Positions 32,795 to 44,489 are shown, counted from the first letter of the stretch. The stretch is DNA of 64,000 bases from Maratus speciosus (GCA_963932465.1 OZ010790.1:347349087-347413086); one strand, 5' to 3'. Made by a program: numbers and translations. Notes: a model not told the origin generated them from the letters alone.

Positions 32795-34236
32795 TTATTT
32801 AAAAATCCACTTCTTACAATACAAATTTGAGTTCGGGTCTATGGATATGAATTCTCCCCACAAGCAATTGTTTTTTTTTAAAGGATGTAACTATTTTCTA
32901 TTGCTTATTTAATTTTTTTTAATCTAGATTTTACTTTAAATTTAAGAGCCATGGATTCTGCTTTGGATTATTTTTAAGAAGATGGAGCTGACTTCCATTG
33001 CTTCTTTATAATATATTTTTTGTTAAATCCGCTTTTCACTACAAATTTGAGCGCGGAAGCATGGATTCTGATTTCTGTGTCATTATGTATCATAATTAAG
33101 TGTAATCATAAAGCAAGAACAAAATAAAAACTTGAAAAAACCTTTGTACTATTTTATCACCAAATTATCGCAGAGAGATGCAAGAGGTACCATTCGACAG
33201 GAAATTGTGTCTACTTTTCAAATATAAATGAAAATTTTGAAATGTTGATCGTCTTCATATTAAAAAATACACCAACTTTAATTTTTCGAATGATAACAAC
33301 CACTTTGGACACTATTTTTTAGTTCCTTGGATCAAAACAGCCTCGAAAAAGGTGTAGTTTATATATTTTTTCATTATAACATTTTCTTTCTTCTATTAAT
33401 ATTTCGAATTGAGTAAAATAAAATAAATGAAGAAAAATGTTTACTCTTCTCAATAATTTTAAGGTAACTGATTTTAAGTACTTTATTTTTGTTATAGTTT
33501 GCGTTTGTTATAGTTTATTTTTGTATTCGCTAACTATAAGTCTAAAACTGGAAGTCCATGACTGAATTTAGTCTAGTTTATTTAGAAAAGGAAAAAAATT
33601 GTATATATTTCAAAATATAGCAATCTGCTTGAAATTTACATAGAGTTGCTGTTCTCATATATGTGACTTGTGCAGAGTCCTACATCATTCGATCCAAATA
33701 CTATTTCAAAAACGTAGTAATAAAAGAGCATATACATAAGGCATATACATTTGATTTCATTTTACATAGGATCGAATTTTTCTGTGAAATTTTATTATGG
33801 GATCAACTTTATTGAAGTTCGAAGAGAAGAAAATGAGACGTATATTGGCTAATATATATATATATATTTATAGAAAATAGAAATTCGTGTTAGGAGCAAT
33901 GAAGTTCATAGTACTAAAAAAAAAGAACATCAGTGTTTTTGAGCCCCTTTTTAACTTCTTCATAACGTAGAGAGTTTTTCTATGGAGCTGGAGATAAAAA
34001 AATGAATTTATAGAAGAAAGCACTGAAGGAATACGAAAATAGAAAAATAACAAACGTCAAAGAGAAAGTTTTAAACTTCGGTTTTTTAAAGTAAAGAAAA
34101 ACAAATGATAAACGCGTAAGTTTTCTGAATACATATATAAAACGTTTTTTAGATATTTATTTCAGATATCATCGAGAGTTTGACTGCATGAAATCCTTTT
34201 AAATTTAATTTTTGGAGCTATTTCTTAAAATAATAA
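32795..34236. repeat. Direct duplication, copy 2
   Basis: Sister of 29490-31548 without the 650-bp insertion. Divergence is moderate, with scattered substitutions and small indels, so the duplication is old compared with the retrotransposon. Confidence 0.8.
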
Positions 34237-35669
34237 ACCTGGATAGCAAAATAATATATTCAAAGAAACACAGAAGGTAAACGCTGTTAAAGCACGAACA
34301 AAATAGGTGTAATGTAAATGCTTTCTATTGTTGATAGAGTTTGTATATTAAAAATGCGTATAAATAATTAAATTTTCTGAAATACTTCATTATTTTATGA
34401 TTATTCCAAAATTGCTTCATTGCTATTATAATATTGTCTTCAGGACTGAAACCTTTCAATGGAGGCTTGCTTTAATTTAAATACAGTTTGGTCTGAAAAT
34501 GCATGCACACATGAAGAAAGAAAGAAAAAGAATAGTAAAAACGTTAAGAAGCAATAGCATATTGACAGTAAAAGAGGAATATAGACCTCTTTTGTGTTTG
34601 ACAATTTCCAAAGATGCTGAAGTTGATGACTATCAGCGTTCAAATAATACTTGCGAATGAGAACGAGAGAATGGAGCACTTTGAACATGCTATGCATATA
34701 ATAGCACATACGACCTGACTAGTGCAATGCAAAAAAATAATTTTGTGTTTTAAAAGAAACTGTATGTTATAAGTAAACAGTAACAGCGAAGAAAATTAAT
34801 ATTTTCATCTGGAACATATACAAAACTAATGTGTACTCATGTTATGTGAAGTAAGGTAGTTCAATGTGCCTTTTTGTGTGGGGTATTTTGAACCTTTGCG
34901 AAGGATAAAACGATGCCACATGCCAACAGAAACAAACCTTAATCTATTGAAAAGTGAGATAGACTTACAGACAATTATAATAATTATAGTTCATATTATA
35001 ATGCAGAATTTTTAATGAAATGCCTTATTGTTACTTTCATGAGAGACATTACAATGCTATTTAACGACCTTTCCAACAGAAATAACGAAAATGTTAACAG
35101 ACTTTAAAAAAGCTTCAAGAAATAAATTATTAATCAATCCAGCAAGTTTTAGATTAAATACATGCTAAATGCATTAATTTTGGTTTTTAAAATAACAGAA
35201 AAGATGCATTTTTAGATATTTTATATTTTATCACAGGAATATGAGCATAAATTTATTGGCTAGTATAAAAGTGGATCTCGATGGTAAACTTGCTGGCTTT
35301 GCGACTTTAGGGAATCACCTTTTAACAAAAATCTAAACACTTGTTAAAATGTAAAAATGAATCTACCATTCAAGGGATCCGAATTATAAAAGAAAATTAA
35401 CTGCTACAAATGATAAATTTTAGCATGAACGTAAACAGGGAACTGCAGGATAGGGCTACGGCTGCTCCTCAAATCTTTGAAAATATTGAGATACAAACTT
35501 GAAACACTAAGAGAATGTACCAAATAGGTGCACCCCCCCCCCTCCCTAACAAAATTCCTGCTTACGCAAACGAAGTTTAGAAAACCCTTCTAATAATCTG
35601 GGGGAAAAAAGAGAGAGAATGATACTACCGTTGTTCTTTTACAGACCTTCCATTATGTCAAAGTACATA
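34237..35669. other. Non-coding stretch
   Basis: The longest frame is 89 codons on the minus strand (34440-34709), hydrophobic in its middle, without splice sites or a recognisable family. A C9 run lies near 35533. I see no supported gene. Confidence 0.5.
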
Positions 35670-35919
35670 TGAGGACGTGAGTTTTAAAACTCGCCTTATC
35701 CAAAATTTAAAAAATCATGTTTTCTCTATCAACAACATACTCTATAGGTCAACTATTGGTAAACCTGCACCGAAAAAAACACAACAATCTGCAGAAAACC
35801 TAGTCTGTATTTTTGTCATTGTAAAATCTTAGTTAACCATGAAAACCAATGGGCGAAGTCAGAAGTTTTTCGCGATTTCCCAAAATTTGATTAGGCGAGT
35901 TTTGAAACTCACGTCCTCA
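35670..35919. mobile_element. Short MITE, 250 bp
   Basis: TGAGGACGTGAGTTTTAAAA at the left is matched by GTTTTGAAACTCACGTCCTC at the right, an inverted repeat of about 30 bp with two mismatches. The flanks are ACATA and TTATA, so the target duplication is unresolved. Confidence 0.7.
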
Positions 35920-36444
35920 TTATATAAAGCAAATAAATAATTAAATAATGGAAATCGTATGTATTCAAAAAGCGGACATAATATGTAACCAAAAGATGTT
36001 CTAAAACTAAATCATTTCTAGTGCTTTAATTGCTGACTGAACAAATATAACCTTTAATCAAATATAAAATAAGATGAATGAGCATAATCTTACATATATT
36101 TAAACGACTAAATTTTAATGAAACCTACTTAAGTCGACGCATATGTAGCAATATTTGATACTAATTTATTCTCAGTTTCAATTTATGGTGTCATTGTCAT
36201 TAATATTCAAATAGTTACTATGGACACACCTAAGTAACACTGTTGTTTGTCTGGAGTCTTAGACTTCTTGACTTGAATTTCATAATTGCGATGCCATTTT
36301 TGAAAGAAATGTCAACTTGCCAACGAAATAAGTGCACATTAAGTTTCCAAATCCGTTATTATTTATTATCTTTATTTTAAATATAATAAGGACAAATATT
36401 CATTAGATTAATTTTAAGGAAATTATTCTAATTGATAAATAAAT
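35920..36444. other. AT-rich non-coding spacer
   Basis: No gene or repeat structure found. Confidence 0.5.
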
Positions 36445-36582
36445 CATACGAAATGTAAATTTCCAACAGGGCGAAAAATGTCCGAACCAGATTCGAACTA
36501 GAGATCTCTTGGCTGAAGCCGCCAATGCTCTACCATCTGAGCTTTCCCGGACGAATCTGATGGATATAACTCACCCAGCTAA
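36445..36582 (-). mobile_element. tRNA-derived SINE, copy 1
   Basis: On the minus strand it reads TTAGCTGGGTGA, about 20 bp, then a tRNA-like body with A box (AGCTCAGATGG) and B box (AGTTCGAATCT), then CGGACATTTTTCGCCC and a GTTGGAAATTTACAT tail. The anticodon-arm equivalent is TTGGC-GGCTTCA-GCCAA with a perfect stem, but the loop lacks the invariant U33. It is therefore a tRNA relic with pol III promoter boxes and not a tRNA gene. The same tail recurs inverted just outside (36600-36625). Confidence 0.75.
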
Positions 36583-36637
36583 CATCATTTTTCACACAGT
36601 TGGAAATTTACATCTCATACGATTTGAAGACTAAAAA

Positions 36638-38682
36638 GTCCTTCCGGCCAGTGCCGGGAGGAAGAGGTAGCTTTCATATTCCTTATTTTTAAAAAGCCAA
36701 CTTATATTATTCAAACACACGAAGCTCAATTAAGTGGAAACCGAATGTAGGAGATTCAATACTAATTTTTATCAATACTAAATCATTATGAATGAGAATT
36801 TCGCGAAATTAGTCAGCTTTATCCAAGCTGCTTTTATTTAAAGTCACTTATATTTGGCTGCCAAATTCGGTGATTTCTTAAAGCGCCTGCCATTTTAAGA
36901 CAACATGGTAGATGAGGCTAATCAGTGAACTTGGTCGAGACCTTAGTAATTGCTGTGCACATGCTCACTCATATCGGAATCGGTTGATATATACGAGTGC
37001 TGTCGCAGGCAAAAAATCAGATTTTTCAAAATGTCACCCACTTTAGAAATTGAAATTGCTATATCTAAGCCATTTTTTAAGATAAACACAAACAAAAAAT
37101 GCTCCTGAATCCTTATATCAAGGTCAAATACTTAAGAAAGAAACCTTTTTCAATTTCTAATTTTTTTGCACCTCACTTTAAATATAATTTTTTTGTAATT
37201 TAATGGCCGCCATTTTGAAACAAGATGGCTGATGAAGCTGGCCAGCGAACTTGGTCGAGATATTGATGTATACTATCCACATGCCTTCTTCCATCGAAAT
37301 AGGCGAATACGTGTGGTATCGCGTGACAAATACAAGATCGTTTCAAAGTGTTAGCGATGATAGAAATTCAAAGTGCTATAATTCAACCACTTTTTAAGAT
37401 ATAAACAAAAAAACATATTTTCAGAAACAAAAACTGCTCCAGAATCTTTGTATCAAGGCCAAACACATAAAAAAATCTTTTTCATTTTCCAATTTTTTAA
37501 TACCTCGTTTTAAATTTTAAATTACATTTTTTTTTTTAAATGGCAACCCTTTTGAAACAAGATGGCGAATGAAGCTGGCCAACGATCTCGGTCGAGACAT
37601 TGGTATGTACTATTTACAGACCAAGTTACATTCAAATCGGTTCATAAATACGCCTGTTATCGCGTGACAAATATCAGGAAGTTTTAAAATGTCAGCCACA
37701 ATAGAAATTCAAAATGTTATAACTCAGCCATTTTTTTAGATGTAGACGAAACAAAACCTGTTCCGGAATCTTTGTATTAAGGTCAAACACATACAAAAAA
37801 AATCTTTTTCATTTTTCAATTTTTTGGTATCTCATTTTAAATTTAATTTTTTTTTTAATTTTTTAAATTGCCACCATTTTGAAACAAGATGGCGAATGAA
37901 GCTGGTCAACGAACTCGGTTGAGTTATTTGTATGTACTATGAACACACCAAGGTACATCCAAATCGGTTCATAAATACGTCTGTTATCACGTGGCAAATA
38001 TCAGGACATTTCAAAATGTCAGCCACGCTAGAAATTCAAAATGCTATAACTCAGCCATTTTTTAAGATATAGGCGAAACAAAAACTGCTCCCGAATCTTT
38101 TTATCAAGGTCAAACACATAAGAAAAAAATATTTTTTCAATTTTCAATTTTTTGGTACCACATTTCAAATTTAAATTTTTCTTAAAATTTTAAATGGCCG
38201 CCATTTTTGAACAAAATGGCGGATGAAACTGGCCAACGAACTCGTTCGAGACATTGGTCTGTACTATGTATAAACGAAGTTACATCCAAATCGGTTCATA
38301 AATACGCCTTTTATCGCGTGACAAAATTCAGGACGTTTCAAAATGTCAGCTTTGCTAGAAATTCAAAATGCTATAACTCAGCCATTTTTTGAGATATAGA
38401 CAAAACAAAAACTGCTACGGAGTCTTTGTATAAAGGTCAAATACATAAGAAAAAAATATTTTTCCATTTTCAATTTTTTGGTACCACATTTCAAATTTAA
38501 AATTTTTTTAAATTTTTTAAATGGCCGCCATTTTGAAACAAAACGGCGGATGAAGCTGGCCAACGAACTCGGTCGAGACATTGGTATGTACTATGTACAC
38601 ACCGAATTATATCCAAATCGGTTCATAAATACGAGAGTTACAGTGTGACATAGGTCAGATATATATATATATATATATATAT

Positions 38683-38716
<34 letters not shown>

Positions 38717-38839
38717 ATTTTGAACGGAGGGTGGTTTCGGGGTCTGGGGGTCATGATCGATGAAAATATACCAAAATTTTTTGAAATCGCTTTCCTCCGA
38801 ACGGCTGCAATAGGTAGCTTTTTGTAAAGAAAGCTACCT
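36638..38839 (+). mobile_element. Helentron-like element with 328-bp tandem repeats, copy A
   Basis: Starts GTCCTTCCGGCCAGTGCCGG (itself a hairpin) followed by AGGTAGCTTTC, and ends with a hairpin closed by GAAAGCTACCT, so subterminal inverted repeats are present. The core is about six tandem units (starts near 36885, 37207, 37545, 37871, 38199, 38524) spaced 322-338 bp. An (AT)n tract follows at 38658-38715. The same element at 58544-59900 has four units. Non-autonomous Helentrons have this plan (subterminal inverted repeats, central tandem repeats, 3' hairpin), but no Rep/helicase is present, so the class is inference. Confidence 0.6.
36885..38640 (+). repeat. Tandem array, about 328-bp unit, about 5.5 copies
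   Basis: Each unit contains GCCGCCATTTTGAAACAAGA TGGC, a small palindrome around CCGCCAT/ATGGCGG, followed by GAAGCTGGCCAACGAACTCG and an AAATCGGTTCATAAATACG block. The CCGCCATTTT and AAGATGGCGG halves resemble YY1/Pho binding sites in opposite orientation. The chance frame at 38207-38392 and its mirror at 38378-38581 are repeat translations, not genes. Confidence 0.85.
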
Positions 38840-38859
38840 AAAATGGAAAACGCTGAAAG

Positions 38860-39083
38860 TCCAAAAGAGGAAATTTTTCAATAGAGCGAAAAAAAGAAAA
38901 ACTCCGACTTCTGGTACTTGGAACGTTTTCCACTTCACTCCTTTTGGGCTCTTAGTTCAACACTTTAAAATGTAGGTATCTAGCTTAGAGGGGGGGGGGG
39001 GGAGAAAAGCTCCTACTTCTGGTACTTACAGCGTTTTACACTTCACTCCTTTTGGCTCTTAGTTCAATACTTTAAAAGATAGG
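38860..39083 (+). repeat. 108-bp tandem array, left part
   Basis: CTTCTGGTACTT at about 38909 and 39017 with CACTTCACTCCTTTTGG and CTAGCTTAGAGGGG marks two units. A third unit continues at 42449 beyond the inserted element. Confidence 0.8.
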
Positions 39084-39510
39084 TACAGTCGTGGGAAAAA
39101 AAGTAAACACCCCTTACTAACTCTGTAAAAAAATTATCGTTGAAGATCGTTACTGGTACCACACGATTGGTAATAAAGTCTACTTTTAAATGATATATAT
39201 AAAAATTGCTTAGGGGACCATCTACATATTGAAACGAGCCATAACTTTTTTTTTTCGATAGCATTACACAATTCTGACAGCATAAATGAGCTGTACACTC
39301 TTTAATTAGCCAAAAAACAAATTTTTATGCAAGTCGTACGATAAGTTTCCGAGAAATTAATTATTTTAAAACGAGCGTATTTTAGGGGCTGCATCCAAAT
39401 TGAAGTTCAGTAGTCGACTGTTGACCGAGAGAGCCCCCTTCTTGATCAAGGCTTCTTAAGAGCCACTCAACCAGTCATTGAAGACTGCTAGATTACAGGA
39501 TAGCGTAATA

Positions 39511-40979
39511 GTCCAGGCAATAGGGGATTTTATCTGGCAAAATTAATGGAAGTTCTGAAAATAGGCTTACTTTATGTTTTTTGGGTCGCTAAATCCGAAT
39601 TTGTAACTTCCCACCAAAATTTCTTCCGGCAACCCCCCCAAATTTTGGTAAAATGCCCCCCATAAAGGTTTTTATTAAAAAAAATCAATTTTTTTATTGT
39701 TTTAGGGAAAAAGTATCTAGACATTCAGGAAGTAGATAAAATTTGCAACAAATTAGATACATGACATTATGACTTAGGATGAAGGGGAAGGAGGGATCTG
39801 CCTCGGAACATGTCCCGCGGTGCTGCGCGGACTAAGTTGCGCAATTCCACTTAACCACTCACACATTTACATTCGCCCTCCCATCTCCCCTCCGAACTTT
39901 CTCTATAAGGTTTACTTTAAGTTTTTTGGGTCGCTGAATCTGAATTTTTAACTTACCCCCAAAATTTAGCCCCCCGAAACCCCCCAAAATAGTTGTTTTT
40001 AACTTAAATTTCTTATTGTTTTAGGGGAAAAGCATTACAAAATTCAGAAATTAGACAAAATTTGCAACAAATAGGATAGATGACATTATGATCTAGGATG
40101 AACGGGGAGGGAGAAGGCTGCCTCTAAACATGCACTGCGGCGCTACGTGCACTAAGTTATGAAGTCTAGGCATTAGGGAATTTTACCCGGAAAAATTAAT
40201 ACTAGTTCTGGATTTCGACTCACTTTATGTTTTTTGGGTCGCTGAATCCGAATTTGTAACTTCCCACCAAAATTTCACACAGCAACCCCCTTAAAAAATT
40301 GATTTTTTGGAAAAATTTAGTTTTTGAGAAAAGCGCGCGGGGAATGTTCCGAGGCAGCACCTCTCTCCCCGTTTACCCTATGTCATAATGTCATATATCC
40401 TATTTGTTGCAAATTTTGTCTAGTTTCTGAATTTTGTAATGCCTTTTTCCCTAAAACAATAAGAAATTTTAGTTAAAAACAACTATTTTGGGGGGTTTCG
40501 GGGGGGGGGAAATTTTGGGGGTAAGTTAAAAATTCGGATTCAGCGACCCAAAAAGCTTAAAGTAAACCTTATAGAGAAAGTTCGGAGGGGAGATGGGAGG
40601 GCGAATGTAAACGTGTGAGTGGTTAAGTGGAATTGCGCAACTTAGTCCACGCAGCACCGCGGCGCATGTTCCGAGGCAGAACCCCCCTTCCCCTTCATCC
40701 TAAGTCATAATGTCATATATCTAATTTGCTGCAAATTTTGTCTACTTTCTGAATTTCTAGATACTTTTTCCCTAAGACAATAAAAAAATTGATTTTTTTA
40801 ATAAAAACCATTTTTGGGGGGCATTTTACTAAAATTTGGGGGGGGGGGGTTGCCGGCGGAAATTTTGGTGGGAAGTTACAAATTCGGATTCAGCGACCCG
40901 AAAAACATAAAGTAAGCCTATTTCCAGAACTTCCATTAATTTTGCTAGGTAGAGTCCCTGCGGTCTCTATTGCCTGGAC
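39511..40979. repeat. 1.5-kb palindrome with nested inverted repeats
   Basis: GTCCAGGCAATAG at the left is inverted at the right end, both next to TA. Arms of about 600 bp pair in full, including GGTCGCTGAATCCGAATTT blocks that appear four or five times in alternating orientation and several C or G homopolymers. The spacer is about 200 bp and carries yet another copy of the block. No coding potential; it would form a very long hairpin. Confidence 0.8.
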
Positions 40980-41205
40980 TATAAGAAATGTCAAAATATC
41001 TAGTCACTTCTATCATAGACCCTTAAACCATCATTTTTCCGTTTTTTAAGCATAATTTGAAAACTACTTGGAAGAAAAATGTGAAATTTTGGATTTCCTT
41101 AAAGCAGGATTTAATAAATCTAAATCCATCAAAAAAATTATAGGTTGTAATTCATAATTTTTTCGAATATTAATTTTATAATTCATAAATCATATCATAA
41201 AATTA

Positions 41206-42024
41206 CAGTCTAACATCGTTATCCCGACACTCTAATGACCAGAAAAAAGTGTCGTCATAAGCGGAGGGTCGCGGTAACCAGAGTTAGAGAAAAATATGTT
41301 TATAAAAAGCTGTATTTTTAATTAATTTAAGACAGTTTTAAATTCACATCTGTTCTTGCAGTTTTAAGCAATAAAACATTATTATTAAACAAAATAAACA
41401 AAAACAATATTGAAAAGAATAAAAATCACATTTATGATGACTTGTTTTTTAATTGTTACATGAAATATTCATGAATTAAAGTTTGCTTATCCCTAGATGT
41501 GCTTTCTGCAATTCTTTTTTCAATATTATACAATGAATTGTAATCAATATTCGTCGTGTCAGAAATGAATTTTAGATAATTTCTGATCGTTTCAACGCAA
41601 TGCTTCGGTTTTAGTCGGATGAAAAATTACGTGTAACCACAAGAAAGCATCGCTTGACCAGAACAAAAACACCGCGAGTAGGCCGATTCGTCTATCTGGA
41701 ACTTAAATGTGTCATTCATAGTGTGTGGTTTTATTTATTCAGATAAGGGATTGAAGTAAACTTTTTCAGTTATCTCAATGGGTATTTTAGACACTTTTAT
41801 GAAATGTTTGGCTAAGACATTTCTTACCGCTTAATTTCCGTACTTATAAGATGGATTATGAAAAATAGACAATTTTCTTAAACTGGAGTTGAAAATTATT
41901 CAATGACGTAAAATTCGGAGTTTATTTACATTAAAATCGTATACAGAAAATCGGGACTTTGAAAAACTGACGTGATAAGCGGAGTGACGTGAAAACCGGG
42001 TATCAGGATAACGAAGTCCGACTG
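41206..42024 (-). mobile_element. Pogo-like element remnant, 809 bp
   Basis: Ends CAGTCTAACATCGTTATCCC and the complement of CAGTCGGACTTCGTTATCC. TA precedes the left end; TT follows the right. It contains the tail of a pogo-type transposase. Confidence 0.75.
41456..41626 (-). pseudogene. Pogo/Tigger-like transposase C-terminus
   Basis: 56 codons open to a stop. The peptide reads KPKHCVETIRNYL, then a spacer, then LYNIEKRIAESTSRDKQTLI and HEYFM. Pogo-family (DDE_1/jerky-like) transposases typically end in a helix beginning Cys-(I/V)-x-x-(I/L)-R, an Leu-(E)-x-x-I helix and a Lys-Gln-x-x-(I/L) aromatic tail, which this matches. The DDE catalytic core is missing, so the gene is dead; its TIRs and tail belong to the same family, which makes the assignment coherent. 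Confidence 0.65.
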
Positions 42025-42448
42025 TTGAAAAATTGCAAATTCAACGTATTTATGTTGGGTATTTTATTATTATTGCTACACCAAAAATTAGCACATTAGA
42101 AGTATAATTTCAAGAGATATTAATAAAAATATGAAAATCTAATTTAACATTAGAAGCACTAAATATTGAATGTTTATAATTCAAAAACTTATCATTCAAA
42201 TGAATTGAAATTTGGTGTTTAGGCATTGTTTGAACCGAAGATTGGAAATATCTTGTTAAAATTGGATATTGCCATTGGAAAAAAGGAAATTTGGGCTCGT
42301 TTAATATGTAAATTGCCCCTAAGCAAATTTTATATACATCATTTAAAAGTGGACCTTATTTCTAATCGTTCGGTACCAGTAACTTTCTTTTACGATAATT
42401 TGTTGAGGAGTTAGTAGGGGGTGTTTACTTTTTTTTACCACGACTGCA

Positions 42449-42585
42449 CCTAGCTTAGAGGGGGGAAAAGGAAAAACTCCTACTTCTAGTACTTACAGCG
42501 TTTTTCACTTCACTCCTTTTGGGCTGTTAGTTCAGCACCTAAAATGTAGGCACCTAGCTTCCTTTCATTTAGTGTTTGAATACCT
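42449..42585 (+). repeat. 108-bp tandem array, right part
   Basis: Continues the array split by the 39086-42446 insertion: CTAGCTTAGAGGGG, CTACTTCTAGTACTTACAGC, CACTTCACTCCTTTTGGGC, and a partial unit ending near CTAGCTTCC. Confidence 0.8.
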
Positions 42586-43227
42586 AACATTATCATTTGT
42601 AAACATTTCTTTTATTTATATATTTAATATTTTTCACCTCGCTTAAAAAATCCCATTTTTGTAAGCAATAACAAGATGAACAAGTTGTGTAATGGCCACC
42701 TGCCGCAAAGCATCTTATCCCTGGCACTTTCAGCGTCCTCCACTTCAATTTGTGTGGCACATTCAACCATGTTAATTTTTCTACTCTCTTTTGAACTATT
42801 TCTATTACGGTTGGCACTTCAAGGGTTGTTTTGATAGTTAAGCTTGTCATTTAATACATTTTTTTGTTAAATAATCTCTATAATAATAGCCTAAGTCATG
42901 TGACTGTCATCAATAATTCCGGGCTGACCGCTTCGCTTTTTATATGCCAGGTGACCATTTTTTACATTTTTTTATTTTTCGCGTGGTAAATTAAAACAAT
43001 GCTTTGATATTGAAATTAAAAGTCATGGTTTTTGGTATTATTTATTATTTTTCTTTTCTTTTTCTTAAAAAAGGGATAGAAAAGGTGAAAGTTGTGAATT
43101 TCAAATTAAAATTATGTATTTTAAATAAAAGGAGTGAAATTATTATATTTTAGATGAATTTAATGAAATATGAAAAAATGCGATTGGAAAGACAATGTTT
43201 GATGATTTATCACTTGCGCCTGGCTAG
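42586..43227. other. Non-coding; fragment shared inverted with a Helitron
   Basis: 42865-42950 matches 50360-50445 in reverse orientation (blocks AGTCACATGA and TAGGCTATT). The rest is AT-rich with a possible 85-codon minus-strand frame that I do not recognise. Confidence 0.5.
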
Positions 43228-43235
43228 CATAAAAA

Positions 43236-43530
43236 GGTACTACTTAGTTATACCGTCGACTCATTTCGCCAAATTATGTAAATCGCCAAACCACTCGCCA
43301 AATTATACAAATTGACATAATTTTTATTTTAAATAGCGAAAGAACAAATAAATTAGTATAACATTAATAAACATACAAATAAAACGTCGAAATAAATATT
43401 ACTTGATGAAGTAAACACGTGCAACTTGCTTAAAAACAAGCGAATATGACATTTACGATTAACCATTATTGATATTTAATCTTATAGTTTGGCGATATAT
43501 TTTTGGTCGATGGGATAACCAAGTAGTACC
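43236..43530. mobile_element. MITE with perfect 8-bp target duplication, copy 1
   Basis: Ends GGTACTACTTAGTTATACCG and its inverted partner GGGATAACCAAGTAGTACC. The flank CATAAAAA is exactly duplicated (43228-43235 and 43531-43538). CGCCAAA words repeat near the left end. Eight-base duplications occur in hAT, Merlin and P families; the GG start does not settle which. Confidence 0.85.
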
Positions 43531-43540
43531 CATAAAAATA

Positions 43541-43760
43541 CGGAGTTCTTGATTTCTCTACTAGAAACTTCTGATTTGGCGAGTATTGAGAAAGTAAATT
43601 AAATTTTGGATAAAAGTAACGTGTACAATGCTAGGTTCTTGATTTCTCTACTTTCTGATTTATCTGAGATTTCTTGATTTCTCTACTAGAAACTTCTGAT
43701 TTGGCGAAGTATTGAGAAAGTAAATTAAATTTTGGATAAAAGTAACGTGTACAATGCTTA
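43541..43760 (+). repeat. Imperfect tandem duplication, about 130-bp unit
   Basis: The block TTCTTGATTTCTCTACTAGA to GTAACGTGTACAATGCT occurs twice in direct orientation with a short partial copy between. Confidence 0.75.
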
Positions 43761-43980
43761 GCACACATCTAAGGGAGACCAAACTGGTCGCCAAGGGCGG
43801 CTAGTAATAATAATAATAATAATAATAATTTTTTGGTAAATTTAAGTGTTTTTAGTTTTTAGTCCTCACTTATTTACAAATTAGAATATTTAGTTCAATT
43901 AATCTAGTGTAGTTCCATTACCTGCGATTGATTCTGTTGAGCTGATTCAGATATAGAACCAGATGCTATAATCAATAAGG
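43761..43980. other. Non-coding with AAT microsatellite
   Basis: An (AAT)n tract lies at about 43807-43830. Nothing else is recognised. Confidence 0.55.
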
Positions 43981-44119
43981 TTAGCTGGGTGAATTAGATC
44001 CACCAGATACACCCGGGATAGCTCAGATGGTAGAGCATTGACGGCATCAGCCAAGAGATCCCTGGTTCGAATCCTGGTCCGGACATTTTTCGCCCAGTTG
44101 GAAATTTACATGTCATAAA
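43981..44119 (+). mobile_element. tRNA-derived SINE, copy 2
   Basis: Same family and extent as 36445-36582. A box TAGCTCAGATGG at 44019-44030 and B box GGTTCGAATCC at 44064-44074. The anticodon-stem equivalent TTGAC/GCCAA has a mismatch and the loop lacks U33. It shares the upstream TTAGCTGGGTGA and the CGCCC-AGTTGGAAATTTACAT tail. Confidence 0.75.
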
Positions 44120-44489
44120 ATATTCGTTAGTTTGATGCATTATTATCGTGCTGATTTTGAAAAAAAAATGATTTATTAGTTTTCCATAAGCATAAAATAA
44201 AACTGTGAAATGTAAGCTATAGAAATCTCGGTCTAAAGCTTACACTGTATGTCGAATTTCAGGTCTTGATATTTTAAACTAATGTAACAGTCTGACTAGA
44301 AAAATCTATTAATTTTCAAATAATACAATAGGTATTACTATACTTTTATAATAGTTAGGCCTATCATAAAAAACAAAAAAAGAAAAATAATGATGACCGC
44401 AAATAAAGACCAGATGATTCGAATCTCTATATTTGGAAACAATTATAATGTCTAAGCATGGTGAAATTTTGCAAAAGTATGTTTCAGAC
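44120..44489. other. Non-coding spacer
   Basis: AT-rich and featureless. The 8-bp left target duplication of the following hAT element is TTTCAGAC at 44482-44489. Confidence 0.5.

Larger units (their letters stand above)
39086..42446. mobile_element. Long-TIR mariner-like element, host of two nested repeats
   Basis: Terminal inverted repeats of more than 150 bp start CAGTCGTGGGAAAAAAAGTA and CAGTCGTGGTAAAAAAAAGT. The left flank ends TA; the right flank begins CA, most likely a mutated TA, because joining the two flanks restores the tandem unit. No transposase remains. A palindrome (39511-40979) and a pogo remnant (41206-42024) sit inside. Confidence 0.8.

Noticed and set aside
34440..34709. 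89-codon minus-strand frame with a hydrophobic middle as a membrane protein
   Set aside because: The hydrophobic part is a translated A/T-rich homopolymer stretch. No splice sites, relatives or signal were seen.
36885..38640. CRISPR-like array from regular repeats
   Set aside because: Units are 328 bp contiguous tandem repeats without unique spacers, in a eukaryotic transposon context.
44014..44082. Functional tRNA gene
   Set aside because: A and B boxes are good, but the anticodon loop lacks U33, stems have mismatches, and the same body recurs with identical non-tRNA flanks, so it is a SINE.
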